Source: Longitalea arenae
GTDB lineage: Bacteria > Bacteroidota > Bacteroidia > Chitinophagales > Chitinophagaceae
Length of the DNA: 64,000 bases
Reading direction: 5' to 3'
Assembly: GCF_016924755.1 (NCBI RefSeq)
Contig: NZ_JAFFJX010000013.1
Coordinates: forward strand, 121,389 to 185,388
Shown in pieces: positions 1-8,925 of the stretch (the first letter of the stretch is position 1; the number at the start of each line of letters is the position of its first letter). Below the pieces are notes generated by a model. It had not been told where the DNA came from. It was given only the letters and a program-made list of their open reading frames with translations, and made no database searches. Position numbers and translations under genes: made by a program.

Positions 1-1852
1 CGGCATTGATCCCGCCCGTTGTTTGCAGGGAATCAAAAAAGGCATTTACCGCCTTGCCATCGCCAACGGTAAAATGCTGTTTGAAATCGGCCGGTGAAGG
101 ATGTTTGAATTGCCATTGCTGGTAATAGGCCTGCATACAGCTATCGAAGCGGGCGGTGCCCATGGCCTGCTCCAGGTGCTCTAACAGGATCGCCGTTTTC
201 ATATAGGTCATGGCCGCATAATTCAAATAGGTAAAATCGGCGGAAGGCGTAGCAATGGGTTGATCTTTTTTGATCTTTGCCAGCGCATCGATCAGGAGCT
301 CTTCTTCCCGCCGGGGTATTTTTTGCTGCACCCACCTGATCAGATCGGATTTCGGGTATTTGAGCGCTTTATACCGGTTATCATAATAAGAATTCACGCC
401 TTCATCGAGCCAGGCATGTTCGCGTTCATTATTGGCCAAAATGCCATAGAACCAGTTATGGCCCACTTCATGTTCGATGGTCACATCGAGTTGTTTGGCA
501 TCTATGCCCGGACTGATACTCGTGATGGTCGGATATTCCATTCCACCGGCAGAACCCATTTTGGCTTCCACCACACTCACTACATTATACGGGTATTCGC
601 CAATCAACCTCGACCGGAAATGCACCGCATCCTTGATATACTGTATACTGTTTGTCCAGCCCTTACTCTCCGCCGAACGGTAAAAGCTCATGGCCTGCAC
701 TACTCTTCCTGATGGCAGTTGGATGGTATCTTGTTGTACGATGAAATTGGAGTCGGCAAACCAGGCAAAATCGTGGATCTTATTTTGTATGTATCTCAGG
801 GTTTTGGTAGTCTGTGGTGTTAGGATGGCTTTTCGTTTAGATGCAAGCGTTTGTGGTTTGTGGTTTGTGGTTTGTGGTTTCGCGGCCTTCGTTTTTTTGG
901 CTATCGTTTTGTCGGCTGGCGCCTCCTTTGCCGCTTTCTTTCCTACCCCTTTAGCCACTACCTCCTTTTTGTCCCTTGCGGATTGCCTATTGCCTTTTGT
1001 CAATTGTTCATTGTCCCTTGCCGATTGCCTATTGCCTTTTGCCAATTGTTCATTGCCCCTTGCCGATTGCCTATTGCCTTTTGTCAATTGTTCATCGCCC
1101 CTTGCCGATTGCCTATTGCCTTTTGCCAATTGTTGATTGCCGATTGTCGATTGTCCATTTCTCATTGCCGCTTTTCCTTTCAGCCACTCTTTTTCGCTTT
1201 CATTCTGCAGCTCGCCAGTCGCCGCTACTACATACTGATCGGGTACGGTAATGCGCACGTCAAAACTGCCGAACTCGCTGTAGAATTCGCCCTGGTCCAG
1301 GTAAGGCATGGGATGCCAGCCATAACGGTCATAGACCGCCGGTTTGGGATACCATTGCGTGACCTGGTAAGAATGTTTTGTATGTCCGCCCCGGGAAAAA
1401 TTCGCCGGCAGCTGCACATGAAAAGGCGTGGTGATCTCAGTTTCCTGTCCGGGCAATAAAGGCGCCGGCAATACCACTTTTACAATATCGATGTATTGGG
1501 GATGATCTTCCGTTTTAACCGTATTATTGCCCACCCTGAAATCGAGGCGGTTGATATACCCTCTCTTCTCGCGGGCAGAAAAATAAAAATCCGTATTACC
1601 GTTCGCCAGCGTCTGCTCCGTAAAAGCCGTGCGGTCATTCTTGAACGCATTGGGCCAAAGATGGAACCAGATAAAGGTGAGCGTATCGGGCGAATGATTG
1701 ATATAACGCAGCTTTAAAAATCCATCCAGTGTATGCTCGCGGTCGTTCAGGCTTACATCAATGGTATAATGTACTTCCTGTTGCCAGTAAGATTGGGCAA
1801 GACCCCGCATGCCAATCAGGACGATCAATATAAGCAGGTAAAACTTTTTCAT
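1..1852 (-). CDS. Secreted M1-family zinc metallopeptidase with expanded linker (3' end beyond window)
   Basis: Gluzincin aminopeptidase, expected to cleave N-terminal residues from peptides outside the cytoplasm. The start at 1852 gives a signal peptide ending near GMRGLAQ. The N-terminal beta domain closely resembles that of the next gene (1958-3538). The zinc site HEVGHNW lies at 452-472 and is followed by NEREHAWLDEG, which supplies the third zinc-ligand Glu. Between the N-terminal domain and the conserved segment KIHDFAWF lies a linker roughly 100 residues longer than in the paralogue. It is rich in Lys, Gln, Asn and Arg and is encoded by two short-word DNA repeats (850-880 and 973-1165). 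The frame stays open through the repeats, so the gene is probably functional. No stop occurs before base 1, so the C-terminus is missing here. Family assignment is firm; substrate unknown. Confidence 0.9.
   Translation of the reverse strand, partial: MKKFYLLILIVLIGMRGLAQSYWQQEVHYTIDVSLNDREHTLDGFLKLRYINHSPDTLTFIWFHLWPNAFKNDRTAFTEQTLANGNTDFYFSAREKRGYINRLDFRVGNNTVKTEDHPQYIDIVKVVLPAPLLPGQETEITTPFHVQLPANFSRGGHTKHSYQVTQWYPKPAVYDRYGWHPMPYLDQGEFYSEFGSFDVRITVPDQYVVAATGELQNESEKEWLKGKAAMRNGQSTIGNQQLAKGNRQSARGDEQLTKGNRQSARGNEQLAKGNRQSARDNEQLTKGNRQSARDKKEVVAKGVGKKAAKEAPADKTIAKKTKAAKPQTTNHKPQTLASKRKAILTPQTTKTLRYIQNKIHDFAWFADSNFIVQQDTIQLPSGRVVQAMSFYRSAESKGWTNSIQYIKDAVHFRSRLIGEYPYNVVSVVEAKMGSAGGMEYPTITSISPGIDAKQLDVTIEHEVGHNWFYGILANNEREHAWLDEGVNSYYDNRYKALKYPKSDLIRWVQQKIPRREEELLIDALAKIKKDQPIATPSADFTYLNYAAMTYMKTAILLEHLEQAMGTARFDSCMQAYYQQWQFKHPSPADFKQHFTVGDGKAVNAFFDSLQTTGGINA
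850..880. repeat. Heptamer repeat TTTGTGG x4 inside M1 peptidase gene
   Basis: About four contiguous 7-bp units (AAACCAC on the coding strand), read in frame as a KPQTTNHKPQT-type linker. The same AAACCNN word family occurs in the intergenic space near 14620-14780, so this looks like an intergenic repeat that entered a coding sequence. Confidence 0.85.
973..1165. repeat. 42-bp tandem repeat built from six xxTTGCC heptamers, inside M1 peptidase gene
   Basis: About 3.5-4 copies of a 42-bp unit, itself six heptamers of the form NNTTGCC (GGCAANN on the coding strand). Because 42 is divisible by three, each copy adds 14 residues without shifting the frame, giving repeated KGNRQSAR-NEQL segments in the peptidase linker. 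The copies differ by single substitutions, and the array degrades at its 1140-1165 end. Confidence 0.9.
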
Positions 1853-1957
1853 AATGTGCTAATTAGCTGATGTGCTAATGTGCTGATATAAATACAGATG
1901 AGGTTCTGAAAAAAAGGTGTTTTCATTAGCTAATTAGCATATTAGCACATTAGCTAA
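1853..1957. repeat. Degenerate ATTAGCNN octamer repeat between the two M1 genes
   Basis: The intergenic space is made mostly of variants of ATTAGCNN and its complement (attagcac, attagcta, attagcat), on both sides of a short unique stretch at about 1885-1920. The same family recurs at 3570-3676. Confidence 0.75.
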
Positions 1958-3538
1958 TTATTTCACGAGTTTGCCTTCCTTATCCAATAAAGCAAAGTAC
2001 TCACTAAGATCGCGTCCACTCACCTTCTCGAGTTCCCGCTTCAGATCTTCCGGGGTCGGATGTTTAAACTGCCAGTTGGCAAAATAGGCTTGTAATCCTT
2101 TATCCAGCACATCGCGGCCCAGCACATTCTCCAGGATATACAACCATACGGCAGTCTTAACATACACTACCAATCCATACTCATCCTTATTATTAAAGCC
2201 GGTAGAACCGGTGCTGATCGGCTGATCGGCCGGAATGGAATTCAACACATCGTAGATCCTTGCCTGAAAAGCCGCCACATCCAATTCCTTCACATCTTTG
2301 GGGATCATGGATCCGAACAGGCTGTTGGTGCGGTATTTCTCAGCTTCATAACGGAACTGGAAATAGGTATTTATGCCTTCATCCATCCAGGGAAAATCGC
2401 GCTCATTGGTGCCCAAGATGCCCATGAACCAGTTATGCCCTACTTCATGGGTGATCACCGCATCCATTTCTTCTTCTTTGGCGTTCGGACTGGTAATCAA
2501 AGTGATCATCGGGTATTCCATGCCGCCGGAAGAAAGGTTCTTGGGACCTTCCACGGCCTGCACCACCGGGTAGGGATACTGCCCGATCCATTTGGAATAA
2601 TGACGCACCGCGTCTTTAATATAGCTTACGCTGTTCTTCCAGGTCTTATTACCAGCGGGTTGTCCGTAAGAAAATACATTGATGGCGGTATCGCGGCCGC
2701 TCAGTTGCAGGGTATCATACCGGATGATATAATCCTTGCCCGCAAACCAGGCAAAATCATGAATGCGTTCGCCGGCATATTGCAGCGTCTTCGGTTTACC
2801 AGGCGTGGTTGTTTTATAAGTAAGCGTTTTGAGCCCTTTGTTATTCTCCATGCCCAGCTGTTTGTATTTATTCAGTTCGCTTTGGGTTAAGAGGGTACCC
2901 GTTGCGCCCACTACATATTCAGCCGGTACGGTGATGTTCACCTTGAAGCTGCCGTATTCGCTGTAAAACTCGCCCTGGTCGAGATAAGGGAAAGCATGCC
3001 AGCCCGTACGGTCATAGACCGCCGGTTTGGGATACCACTGGCAGACCATGAACTGATCGCCGCTGTAGCCGGAGCGGGAATAATAGTTCGGCAGTTTCAC
3101 ATAAAAAGGCGTGGTGATGGTCACCTGTTTGCCAGGCAATAAAGGTTGCGGCAGCAGCAGCTTCACCACATCGATATTTGAATCGCTTTGCGCGGTGATG
3201 GCTTGTCCGTTCACTGCAAAACGCAGGCTGTCGATATAACCGGGTTCGGTCTCCGTGATCTTTTTGTCGTGGCTTTTATCGGCTGCCAGTTGTTTGGCCA
3301 GGGCGGTATTTTTATTTTTATACGCATTGGGCCAGATATGGAACCAGATATAAGTCAGCGTATCGGGTGAGTGGTTGATATAATCTACCTGCAGGTTGCC
3401 TTTGAGGCTATGCTGTTTATCGTTCAGCGCCACCTGGATATTATAATGCACTTCCTGTTGCCAGTAAACGTTAGTCTGCGAGAAACCCATTTGTGGCAAT
3501 GCCGCTATCATCATCAATAAACCACAGAACGTTTTCAT
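1958..3538 (-). CDS. Secreted M1-family zinc metallopeptidase (526 aa)
   Basis: Paralogue of the upstream M1 peptidase with a normal-length linker. Start chosen at 3538 (MKTFCGLLMMIAALPQMGFS), which gives a clean signal peptide; a longer reading from 3577 only adds residues encoded by repeat DNA. N-terminal beta-sandwich domain about 25-230, then the catalytic domain with HEVGHNWFMGIL and NERDFPWMDEG (two His and one Glu as zinc ligands, one Glu as base). Order and spacing suggest a tandem duplication. Expected to act in the periplasm or at the surface. The C-terminal part contains EKVSGRDLSEYF, usual for the family's helical domain. Regulation not visible. Confidence 0.9.
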   Translation of the reverse strand: MKTFCGLLMMIAALPQMGFSQTNVYWQQEVHYNIQVALNDKQHSLKGNLQVDYINHSPDTLTYIWFHIWPNAYKNKNTALAKQLAADKSHDKKITETEPGYIDSLRFAVNGQAITAQSDSNIDVVKLLLPQPLLPGKQVTITTPFYVKLPNYYSRSGYSGDQFMVCQWYPKPAVYDRTGWHAFPYLDQGEFYSEYGSFKVNITVPAEYVVGATGTLLTQSELNKYKQLGMENNKGLKTLTYKTTTPGKPKTLQYAGERIHDFAWFAGKDYIIRYDTLQLSGRDTAINVFSYGQPAGNKTWKNSVSYIKDAVRHYSKWIGQYPYPVVQAVEGPKNLSSGGMEYPMITLITSPNAKEEEMDAVITHEVGHNWFMGILGTNERDFPWMDEGINTYFQFRYEAEKYRTNSLFGSMIPKDVKELDVAAFQARIYDVLNSIPADQPISTGSTGFNNKDEYGLVVYVKTAVWLYILENVLGRDVLDKGLQAYFANWQFKHPTPEDLKRELEKVSGRDLSEYFALLDKEGKLVK

Positions 3539-3569
3539 TAGAAAATTCTTAGTTAAAAGATTGTATTTA

Positions 3570-3676
3570 ATTATCACATTAGCTAATTATCACATTGCCA
3601 TCAGCACAGCAGCTAATTTGTATTTGTATTTTGTATTTCCATTAGCACATCAGCACATTAGCACATCAGCACATCG
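3570..3676. repeat. ATTAGCAC/ATCAGCAC octamer repeat
   Basis: Mostly 8-bp words alternating attagcac and atcagcac, ending directly at the stop codon of the sugar transferase gene. Same family as 1853-1957. Confidence 0.75.
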
Positions 3677-5089
3677 CTACCGCCCCTTCCCCATAAAGAT
3701 GATCCGCAAGGTATGCACCATGATCTTGAAATCCAGCGCCAGGGAAATATTCTCAATATAGATCAGGTCGTATTTCATGCGTTTGATCATTTCATCTACA
3801 TTTTCAGCATAGCCGAACTGCACCATCCCCCAGGAAGTTAAACCGGGTTTCACTTTCAGGAGGTAGGAATAATAAGGCACTTTCTGATGAATACGATGAA
3901 TATAATAAGCCCGTTCCGGCCGGGGCCCTACCAGGCTCATTTCCCCCTTAATGATATTCCATAACTGCGGCAGTTCATCGAGGCGCCATTTCCGCATCAC
4001 CCGCCCCCAGGGCGTTACGCGGGGGTCGTTCTCTGAGGATAACTGCGGACCATTCTTTTCCGCCGGATGGTACATCGAGCGGAATTTATAAATGCGAAAT
4101 TTCCGGCCTTTATACCCGATCCGTTCCTGCGAATAAAAGATGGGACCGGGTGAACACATCTTTACCCGGATGATCACATATAACATCAGCGGCAATCCGA
4201 AAATAAATGCCAGGATGGCCACCGAAACATCGATCACCCGTTTGATATTCTGCTGCCACTCAGGCATCAGGCCCGATTTAATGTCAATGAGCACGGCGCC
4301 AAAGAGGCTGCTGGTCTTCACCGAACCGGATAAGATATCCAGTACATCGGGCACGATCTTCACTTCCACATCCATTTCGCTCAGGCGGTTCACGATCTTT
4401 TCCACCTGGGCCTTTTCTTCTTTTTCCAGCGCGATCACCACCAGCTGAATATGATGCTTCTGCACCACTTTTTCCATATCGTGCAGCTGCCCATGCCAGT
4501 CGAGGTGTTTGCGAATGCCATTGGGCTCGCCGGTGCAAATAAATCCGGTATAATGGTAGCCGGCGATGCGCAGGCCGTCGCGGGTTTCCAGGTAGATCTT
4601 TTCGGCAATACTATTACCCCCGATCAGCAAGGTATTGAAACGGATCTCGCCTTTGCGGATCTGTTGTTTTACTTTATCGAGGATGATCACCCGGCCGATC
4701 CAGGTGAAGACGAGCTGGGCGGCAATATAGGTTGACAGCGCCTTGTAATAATAGGTATAATCTTTCTGCGGGTCATTGATCACGATGGCAAAAAAGATGA
4801 CCGTGCAGCCAATGATACAACAGAGTGTGGTAATCACGAATTCGTTCAGGCGGCTTTTATGGTAGAGCGAATGATAGGCCCCAACGAGGGTGTAAAAAAT
4901 GATCCAGGTAATGGGGATGGCCGTAATGCCCCACCAGAAGCGGTCGTTCAGGAGCAGACCATCCTCAACAATAATGTGTTCGTGTAACAAATAACGCCGG
5001 GAGAAGTACAACACGATCCAGGCCAGGATGGCCGCCAGGTAGTCGCCAAGCAGGTACCAGGTACTATGGATGCGTTTTACGGATGGCAT
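3677..5089 (-). CDS. Polyprenyl-phosphate sugar-1-phosphate transferase (WbaP/WcaJ type)
   Basis: Membrane enzyme that moves a hexose-1-phosphate from a nucleotide sugar to undecaprenyl phosphate, the first step of exopolysaccharide or O-unit synthesis. About 470 residues with several N-terminal membrane spans (about 10-130), a Rossmann-like central domain (about 145-270), another membrane segment ([18 protein letters not shown]) and the C-terminal catalytic domain. The catalytic domain carries [48 protein letters not shown] and [10 protein letters not shown], all signatures of bacterial sugar transferases. Eight bases separate it from the Gfo/Idh/MocA gene upstream, so the two are likely co-transcribed. 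The sugar cannot be told from sequence. Confidence 0.9.
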   Translation of the reverse strand: MPSVKRIHSTWYLLGDYLAAILAWIVLYFSRRYLLHEHIIVEDGLLLNDRFWWGITAIPITWIIFYTLVGAYHSLYHKSRLNEFVITTLCCIIGCTVIFFAIVINDPQKDYTYYYKALSTYIAAQLVFTWIGRVIILDKVKQQIRKGEIRFNTLLIGGNSIAEKIYLETRDGLRIAGYHYTGFICTGEPNGIRKHLDWHGQLHDMEKVVQKHHIQLVVIALEKEEKAQVEKIVNRLSEMDVEVKIVPDVLDILSGSVKTSSLFGAVLIDIKSGLMPEWQQNIKRVIDVSVAILAFIFGLPLMLYVIIRVKMCSPGPIFYSQERIGYKGRKFRIYKFRSMYHPAEKNGPQLSSENDPRVTPWGRVMRKWRLDELPQLWNIIKGEMSLVGPRPERAYYIHRIHQKVPYYSYLLKVKPGLTSWGMVQFGYAENVDEMIKRMKYDLIYIENISLALDFKIMVHTLRIIFMGKGR

Positions 5090-5097
5090 GTAAAGGG

Positions 5098-6072
5098 TTA
5101 CACGATAATATTATTGTTTTTTATCTTTTGCAAGATCTGATGTGCTACATCCATGGCCCGGTAGCCGTCAACTTCGGATACCAGTGTAGGGGTATTGTTC
5201 AGGATCGCATCTCGAAACGATTCCAGTTCTTTTTTTATTGCATTTACTTCCGGAACCTGCGGATTCACCACGGCAATGGTCTTTTTACCGTGCACGGTAT
5301 CGAGGTCGAAGGAAAAGGCGTCGATATCCTGGGGCGATTTCAGTTTGATGACCTCCGAGGTCTTGGCCAGGAAGTCGATGCCGATATAAGCATCTTTCTG
5401 GAAGACCCGCATTTTCCGCATTTTCTTCATCGAAATGCGGCTGGAAGTAAGGTTGGCTACACAGCCATTATTGAATTCGATGCGTACATTGGCAATATCA
5501 GGGGTATCGGTCATCACCGCCACGCCGCTGGCCGAGATCTGTTTCACCTCGCTTTTTACCAGGCTGAGAATGATGTCGATATCATGGATCATGAGGTCGA
5601 GGATCACGCTCACTTCAGTACCACGCACATTGAACTGCGCCAGGCGGTGCACTTCAATGAACATGGGATTCAACTCCATATTTTTTACGGCCAGAAAAGC
5701 CGGGTTGAAGCGTTCTACGTGCCCTACCTGTAATTTAATGCGGGATTCCTTCACCAGGTTCACCAGTTCCTGGGCTTCCTGCATGGTATGGGCCATGGGT
5801 TTTTCCAGGAACACATGTTTGCCTTTGCGGATGGCCATTTTGGCCAGTTCGAAGTGATGGTTGGTGGGAGCGATTACGTCAATGACATCTACGGCGTCGA
5901 TCAGCCGCTCTGCATCGAGGAAACGGGGAAGCTGGTATTTTTCAGACACATCCTGGGCCGCGTCATCGGAAGGATCACAAAAACCTACCAACTCTACACC
6001 CTTGATCTCCTTCCAGTTATTCAAATGAAATTTACCGAGATGTCCTACACCGAATACACCGATCTTTAGCAT
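5098..6072 (-). CDS. Gfo/Idh/MocA-family NAD(P)-dependent dehydrogenase (324 aa)
   Basis: Predicted oxidoreductase acting on a sugar or sugar nucleotide. Start chosen at 6072 because it places the dinucleotide-binding motif [12 protein letters not shown] at the N-terminus; a start at 6108 would add 12 unlikely residues. The EKPMAHT motif, with the lysine typical of this family, follows the Rossmann domain, and the C-terminal half has the family's alpha/beta domain ([23 protein letters not shown]). Placed just before the sugar transferase gene on the same strand, it may help make the sugar used for the surface polysaccharide; that link is inferred from position only. Confidence 0.85.
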   Translation of the reverse strand: MLKIGVFGVGHLGKFHLNNWKEIKGVELVGFCDPSDDAAQDVSEKYQLPRFLDAERLIDAVDVIDVIAPTNHHFELAKMAIRKGKHVFLEKPMAHTMQEAQELVNLVKESRIKLQVGHVERFNPAFLAVKNMELNPMFIEVHRLAQFNVRGTEVSVILDLMIHDIDIILSLVKSEVKQISASGVAVMTDTPDIANVRIEFNNGCVANLTSSRISMKKMRKMRVFQKDAYIGIDFLAKTSEVIKLKSPQDIDAFSFDLDTVHGKKTIAVVNPQVPEVNAIKKELESFRDAILNNTPTLVSEVDGYRAMDVAHQILQKIKNNNIIV

Positions 6073-6164
6073 ACGTACAATTAAAGGCGCAAAGATAACG
6101 GCTTGCACCTTTTAGCCCTTAGCTTTTTTATAACCAATAATTATATTGGATGTTAATAAGTTAG

Positions 6165-6580
6165 ATGAAGAAATTTCTGATTTCGAGATTTCGGGATTTC
6201 GAGATTTGAAAACCAAAATCCAAAAATCGCAAAATCTCAAAATCGAAAAATGTCGATAATGTTAATCAGAAATCTCCAAATCAGAAATCAGAAATTCCCA
6301 GTCTATCGGGATTTCGGGGATTCAAAAATCGCAAAATCTCAAAATCGCAAAATGTGTAAATCAGAAATCTCCAAATCAGAAATCAGAAATTCCCAATCTA
6401 TCGGGATTTCGAGATTTAAAAAACCAAAATCGAAAAATCTCAAAATCTCAAAATCGAAAATGTCGATATATGTAAATCAGAAATCTCTAAATCAGAAATC
6501 AGAAATTCCCAGTCTATCGGGATTTCGGGGATTCAAAAATCGCAAAATCTCAAAATCTCAAAATCTCAAAATCGTTCAAC
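6165..6580. repeat. Degenerate AAATC/AGAAATC word repeat, 0.4 kb
   Basis: Fills the whole gap between the dehydrogenase gene and the L,D-transpeptidase-like gene. Words such as aaaatctc, aaaatcgc and cagaaatc recur dozens of times, with a larger block (tcagaaattcccagtctatc plus following gggatttcg) present about four times. An open frame through it on the + strand is an artefact of the repeat. No RNA gene or terminator recognised. Confidence 0.85.
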
Positions 6581-6585
6581 ACTGT

Positions 6586-7341
6586 TTATCTGACAAATTG
6601 TGACCTGCTCAGATAGGCTGTACTAGGATGATAGATAAACAAACAGGATCCTTCTTTTAGCAGGTCGATCAGCTGTTGCGACAATTCCGGCGCTACGGCC
6701 GGGCAGCCCCAGCTGCGGCCGATATACCCCTGGCTATTGATGAGGTCTTCATTTACATAATCCGCCCCATGGATCACAATGCCGCGCCGCATGGCGTAGT
6801 CATTGATGCCCTTTTCCATCCCCTTCAGCTTCAGCGAATAACCATTACTGCCCTGGTAGGCATAACCGGTTACATAAAAACCCAGACTGCTTTTATTACT
6901 CGCGGGCTTATTACTGAAAGAAACGGCTTTTTCTTTGCCGGTCTTCATACCATGGGCCACCCACGTATTGAAGAGGAGTTGGCAGGCATTCAGATCGATG
7001 ACGTATAAGCGCTTGTTCACGCTGGGCTGACTGAAATCGACGATCGCCAGCAGGTTGTCTTTGATCTGTTTGCTGCGCACCAGTTTGGCCATGCCCTTGA
7101 GGGCCATGGTAAAGATCTTTTTCGACAGGCCCGCTGCATCGAGGTGCAGGCTGTCGTACACATTCAATTTATTTTTGATAGAGAAAAAAGAAGAAGTGGC
7201 CGGTGTGGCAGAAGTATCAGAAAAGAGGGCACCCGCTCCCGTGCCTGCCTGCACTGGTACGGTGGCGCATAATGCTACCAGGCTGAATGCCATAGCCAGG
7301 CATAGCCGTTTTCCCGGTTTTACGATTAATGGTTTTCGCAT
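6586..7341 (-). CDS. Murein L,D-transpeptidase catalytic-domain protein (YkuD_2 type), 251 aa
   Basis: Secreted cell-wall enzyme of the YkuD_2 kind. It has an N-terminal signal region (LCLAMAFSLVALCATVPVQA) and a C-terminal catalytic motif with HGADYVNE followed by GRSWGCPAV, giving the His and Cys needed for L,D-transpeptidase chemistry. Also seen are VIDLNACQLLFNTWVAHG and the Ser/Asn-rich segment SFSNKPASNKSSLG typical of this subfamily. The last residues come close to the preceding repeat block. No partner genes lie next to it. Exact substrate (peptidoglycan crosslink or lipoprotein) unknown. Confidence 0.8.
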   Translation of the reverse strand: MRKPLIVKPGKRLCLAMAFSLVALCATVPVQAGTGAGALFSDTSATPATSSFFSIKNKLNVYDSLHLDAAGLSKKIFTMALKGMAKLVRSKQIKDNLLAIVDFSQPSVNKRLYVIDLNACQLLFNTWVAHGMKTGKEKAVSFSNKPASNKSSLGFYVTGYAYQGSNGYSLKLKGMEKGINDYAMRRGIVIHGADYVNEDLINSQGYIGRSWGCPAVAPELSQQLIDLLKEGSCLFIYHPSTAYLSRSQFVR

Positions 7342-7499
7342 GGATCCGTTCCCGTTTTGTGGATAGTTGTACGAAATAGCCCTTTAGTAACAATAATCAG
7401 TCCGGTAACGACGATCCCGATGCATTAATTATATCCCTCAACCGTTTTTAACTTTTTTACAAGCGGCTTTACGTGTAATTGTGTATAAATAAATAGATG

Positions 7500-7660
7500 G
7501 TTCAGTTTGGAAGGGTTACAAGTTAGGTTCCAGGTTGCAGGGGGCAAGGGTTGCAGGTTGCAGGTTCCAGGTTGCAGGGGTTGGAAGGGTTACAAGTTTC
7601 AGGTTGCAGGTTGCAAGGGTTGCAGGTTTCAGGTTACAGGTTGCAGGGCCCTTACCCGGC
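7500..7660. repeat. GGTTGCA/GGTTCCA heptamer repeat
   Basis: Runs of 7-bp words ggttgca, ggttcca, ggttaca with occasional aggg interruptions. It is the reverse complement of the CCTGNAA words that make up the next block. The bases 7342-7499 before it hold no gene that I can see. Confidence 0.8.
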
Positions 7661-7858
7661 TGTTACCTTGTAACATGTAACCTGTAACATCCCGTGTAAA
7701 AAAGGTCCCACGTTTCATATGAAAGATCTTTCTTTTAAGGAGCGTTTCCCTGTAACTTGTAACATGTAACCTGTAACATCCCGTGTAAAAAAGATCCCAC
7801 GTTTCATATGAAAGATCCTTTCCCGGTAACCGGCAACCGGCAACCGGTAACCGGCACG
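7661..7858. repeat. 89-bp compound repeat (two copies) with CCTGTAA words
   Basis: Two copies, offset by 89 bp (for example ctgtaacatc at 7682 and 7771), each made of a CCTGTAA-word stretch followed by a unique segment with cacgtttcatatgaaagatc. The unique segment contains small palindromes (ttcatatgaa; gaaagatctttc in the first copy). The same compound design and period occur at 19200-19500. Confidence 0.8.
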
Positions 7859-7867
7859 AAGCCACGC

Positions 7868-8263
7868 TTAGGTAGACTTCTCCTTATTAAAAAGGTAATT
7901 CACCACCACATAGAAAAACCCAAACACATTGGCCGTCGTCGTCGTAATAAGCGCGATCAGCACCCCGTCAGACAGCGTGAACACGCCGCGGCTGCACTGC
8001 ACCACGATGAAGAGCACCAGGAACATCCATAAAACGGTGATCACAAAAATGATAACGCTGAAGACCTTGCGGGCCCTGTTATCATCGAGCAACCTTTTCA
8101 GTTGGGCCCGCGAGAACTCCTCCTCCATATCCAGCACCTTCACCTCCTTCACATTCGCATCCTTCACATTCACCCGCGTGGCTATCGATTCTTCCAGCAA
8201 TGGCTGCAAAAGACCCTTTGCCTCGTCAACCGGGGCAACGACAGGATTGGGTGGTGTTTTCAT
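7868..8263 (-). CDS. Two-TM membrane protein, candidate effector/toxin partner of the Panacea gene
   Basis: 131-residue protein of unknown function. Its start at 8263 overlaps the stop of the Panacea gene by one base (TAATG), which implies translational coupling and is why this start was chosen. Residues 1-65 are hydrophilic and probably cytoplasmic; two hydrophobic helices follow (about 68-89 and 101-123), joined by a short loop and ending in a positive tail (NKEKST). The second helix has a run of four Thr (LITTTTANVFGFFYVVV). Known Panacea-type antitoxins pair with many unrelated toxins, including membrane-active ones, so a membrane toxin role is plausible but not shown. Confidence 0.7.
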   Translation of the reverse strand: MKTPPNPVVAPVDEAKGLLQPLLEESIATRVNVKDANVKEVKVLDMEEEFSRAQLKRLLDDNRARKVFSVIIFVITVLWMFLVLFIVVQCSRGVFTLSDGVLIALITTTTANVFGFFYVVVNYLFNKEKST

Positions 8264-8736
8264 TATGCCCTGATTAGCAATTTTTCGAAGTATTGTTTGA
8301 TCTCCTCGTTGCTGATGGGGGTTGATTTTACCTCGGGGTCGTATACTTTTGACCAGGGCCCGTTGGGCTGGTGCGTCCAATTGCTCAGCGACATGGCCGA
8401 GAAATCTTTTAAGACCCCCCAGGTATAATTGATGGTATCGAGGGCTTCGGCATCGAGGTGGAATGGCGGGGTATAAGTGGATGAAGGGGTGAATTCAACG
8501 GTATCGGTGATGGGCCGGCTGCCGTAGAGTTTAAAATCCTGGTAGATCTCGGGAATGACCGGACCGTACATCCAGGCCTGGAATGTTTCATTGATAAGGG
8601 GCTTGTGGTATTTGGCCAGGTGGTAACCCTGGGCAAAATAGACCAGTTTTTGCAACTTCATTTGGGTTACAAATTTGCCCTCATCGATGCCTTTTTTTAC
8701 AAAGGCAAATGCTATGAGTGATGCTGGATAAGACAT
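8263..8736 (-). CDS. Panacea-domain protein (SocA/DUF4065-like), putative antitoxin
   Basis: 157 residues with the hallmarks of the Panacea (formerly DUF4065) family: an N-terminal MKLQKLVYFAQGYHLA segment, then FQAWMYGPVIPEIYQDF, and a C-terminal LSNWTHQPNGPW segment. The family includes SocA and the PanA antitoxins, which neutralise toxins encoded next door. The downstream gene overlaps by one base and encodes a two-TM protein, as expected for a toxin-antitoxin operon. Some Panacea proteins are phage-related without a toxin partner, so the antitoxin role is inference. Confidence 0.8.
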   Translation of the reverse strand: MSYPASLIAFAFVKKGIDEGKFVTQMKLQKLVYFAQGYHLAKYHKPLINETFQAWMYGPVIPEIYQDFKLYGSRPITDTVEFTPSSTYTPPFHLDAEALDTINYTWGVLKDFSAMSLSNWTHQPNGPWSKVYDPEVKSTPISNEEIKQYFEKLLIRA

Positions 8737-8816
8737 TCGGTTATGGCAGGTTTTTGATTTCCTTTCACACCAAATATAAGTATTTATTTTTAATTACTAA
8801 TTTTCTTAGCTAACGG

Positions 8817-8925
8817 ACAACCAGTTCCGAAGTTATTAAGTTCCTAAACTATTAAGTTAAATACACTCGCGAAACTCAATAACCGAATAACTCAATAACC
8901 GAATAACTCAATAACTCATAACTTC
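8817..8925. repeat. AATAAC-word octamer repeat
   Basis: Units of about 8 bp, of the form NNAATAAC (cgaataac, tcaataac), preceded by related agttattaag words. The repeat runs into the stop region of the LytTR gene and ends near 8925. Confidence 0.75.

Noticed and set aside
851..1459. Open + strand frame of about 200 codons over the M1 peptidase
   Set aside because: It lies on the opposite strand of a gene with clear HEXXH motifs and its middle is made of the 42-bp repeat.
5083..5733. Open + strand frame opposite the Gfo/Idh/MocA gene
   Set aside because: Complement of a well-supported gene; no recognisable motifs.
6250..6603. + strand frame in the AAATC repeat
   Set aside because: Made of the repeat word; composition is not protein-like.
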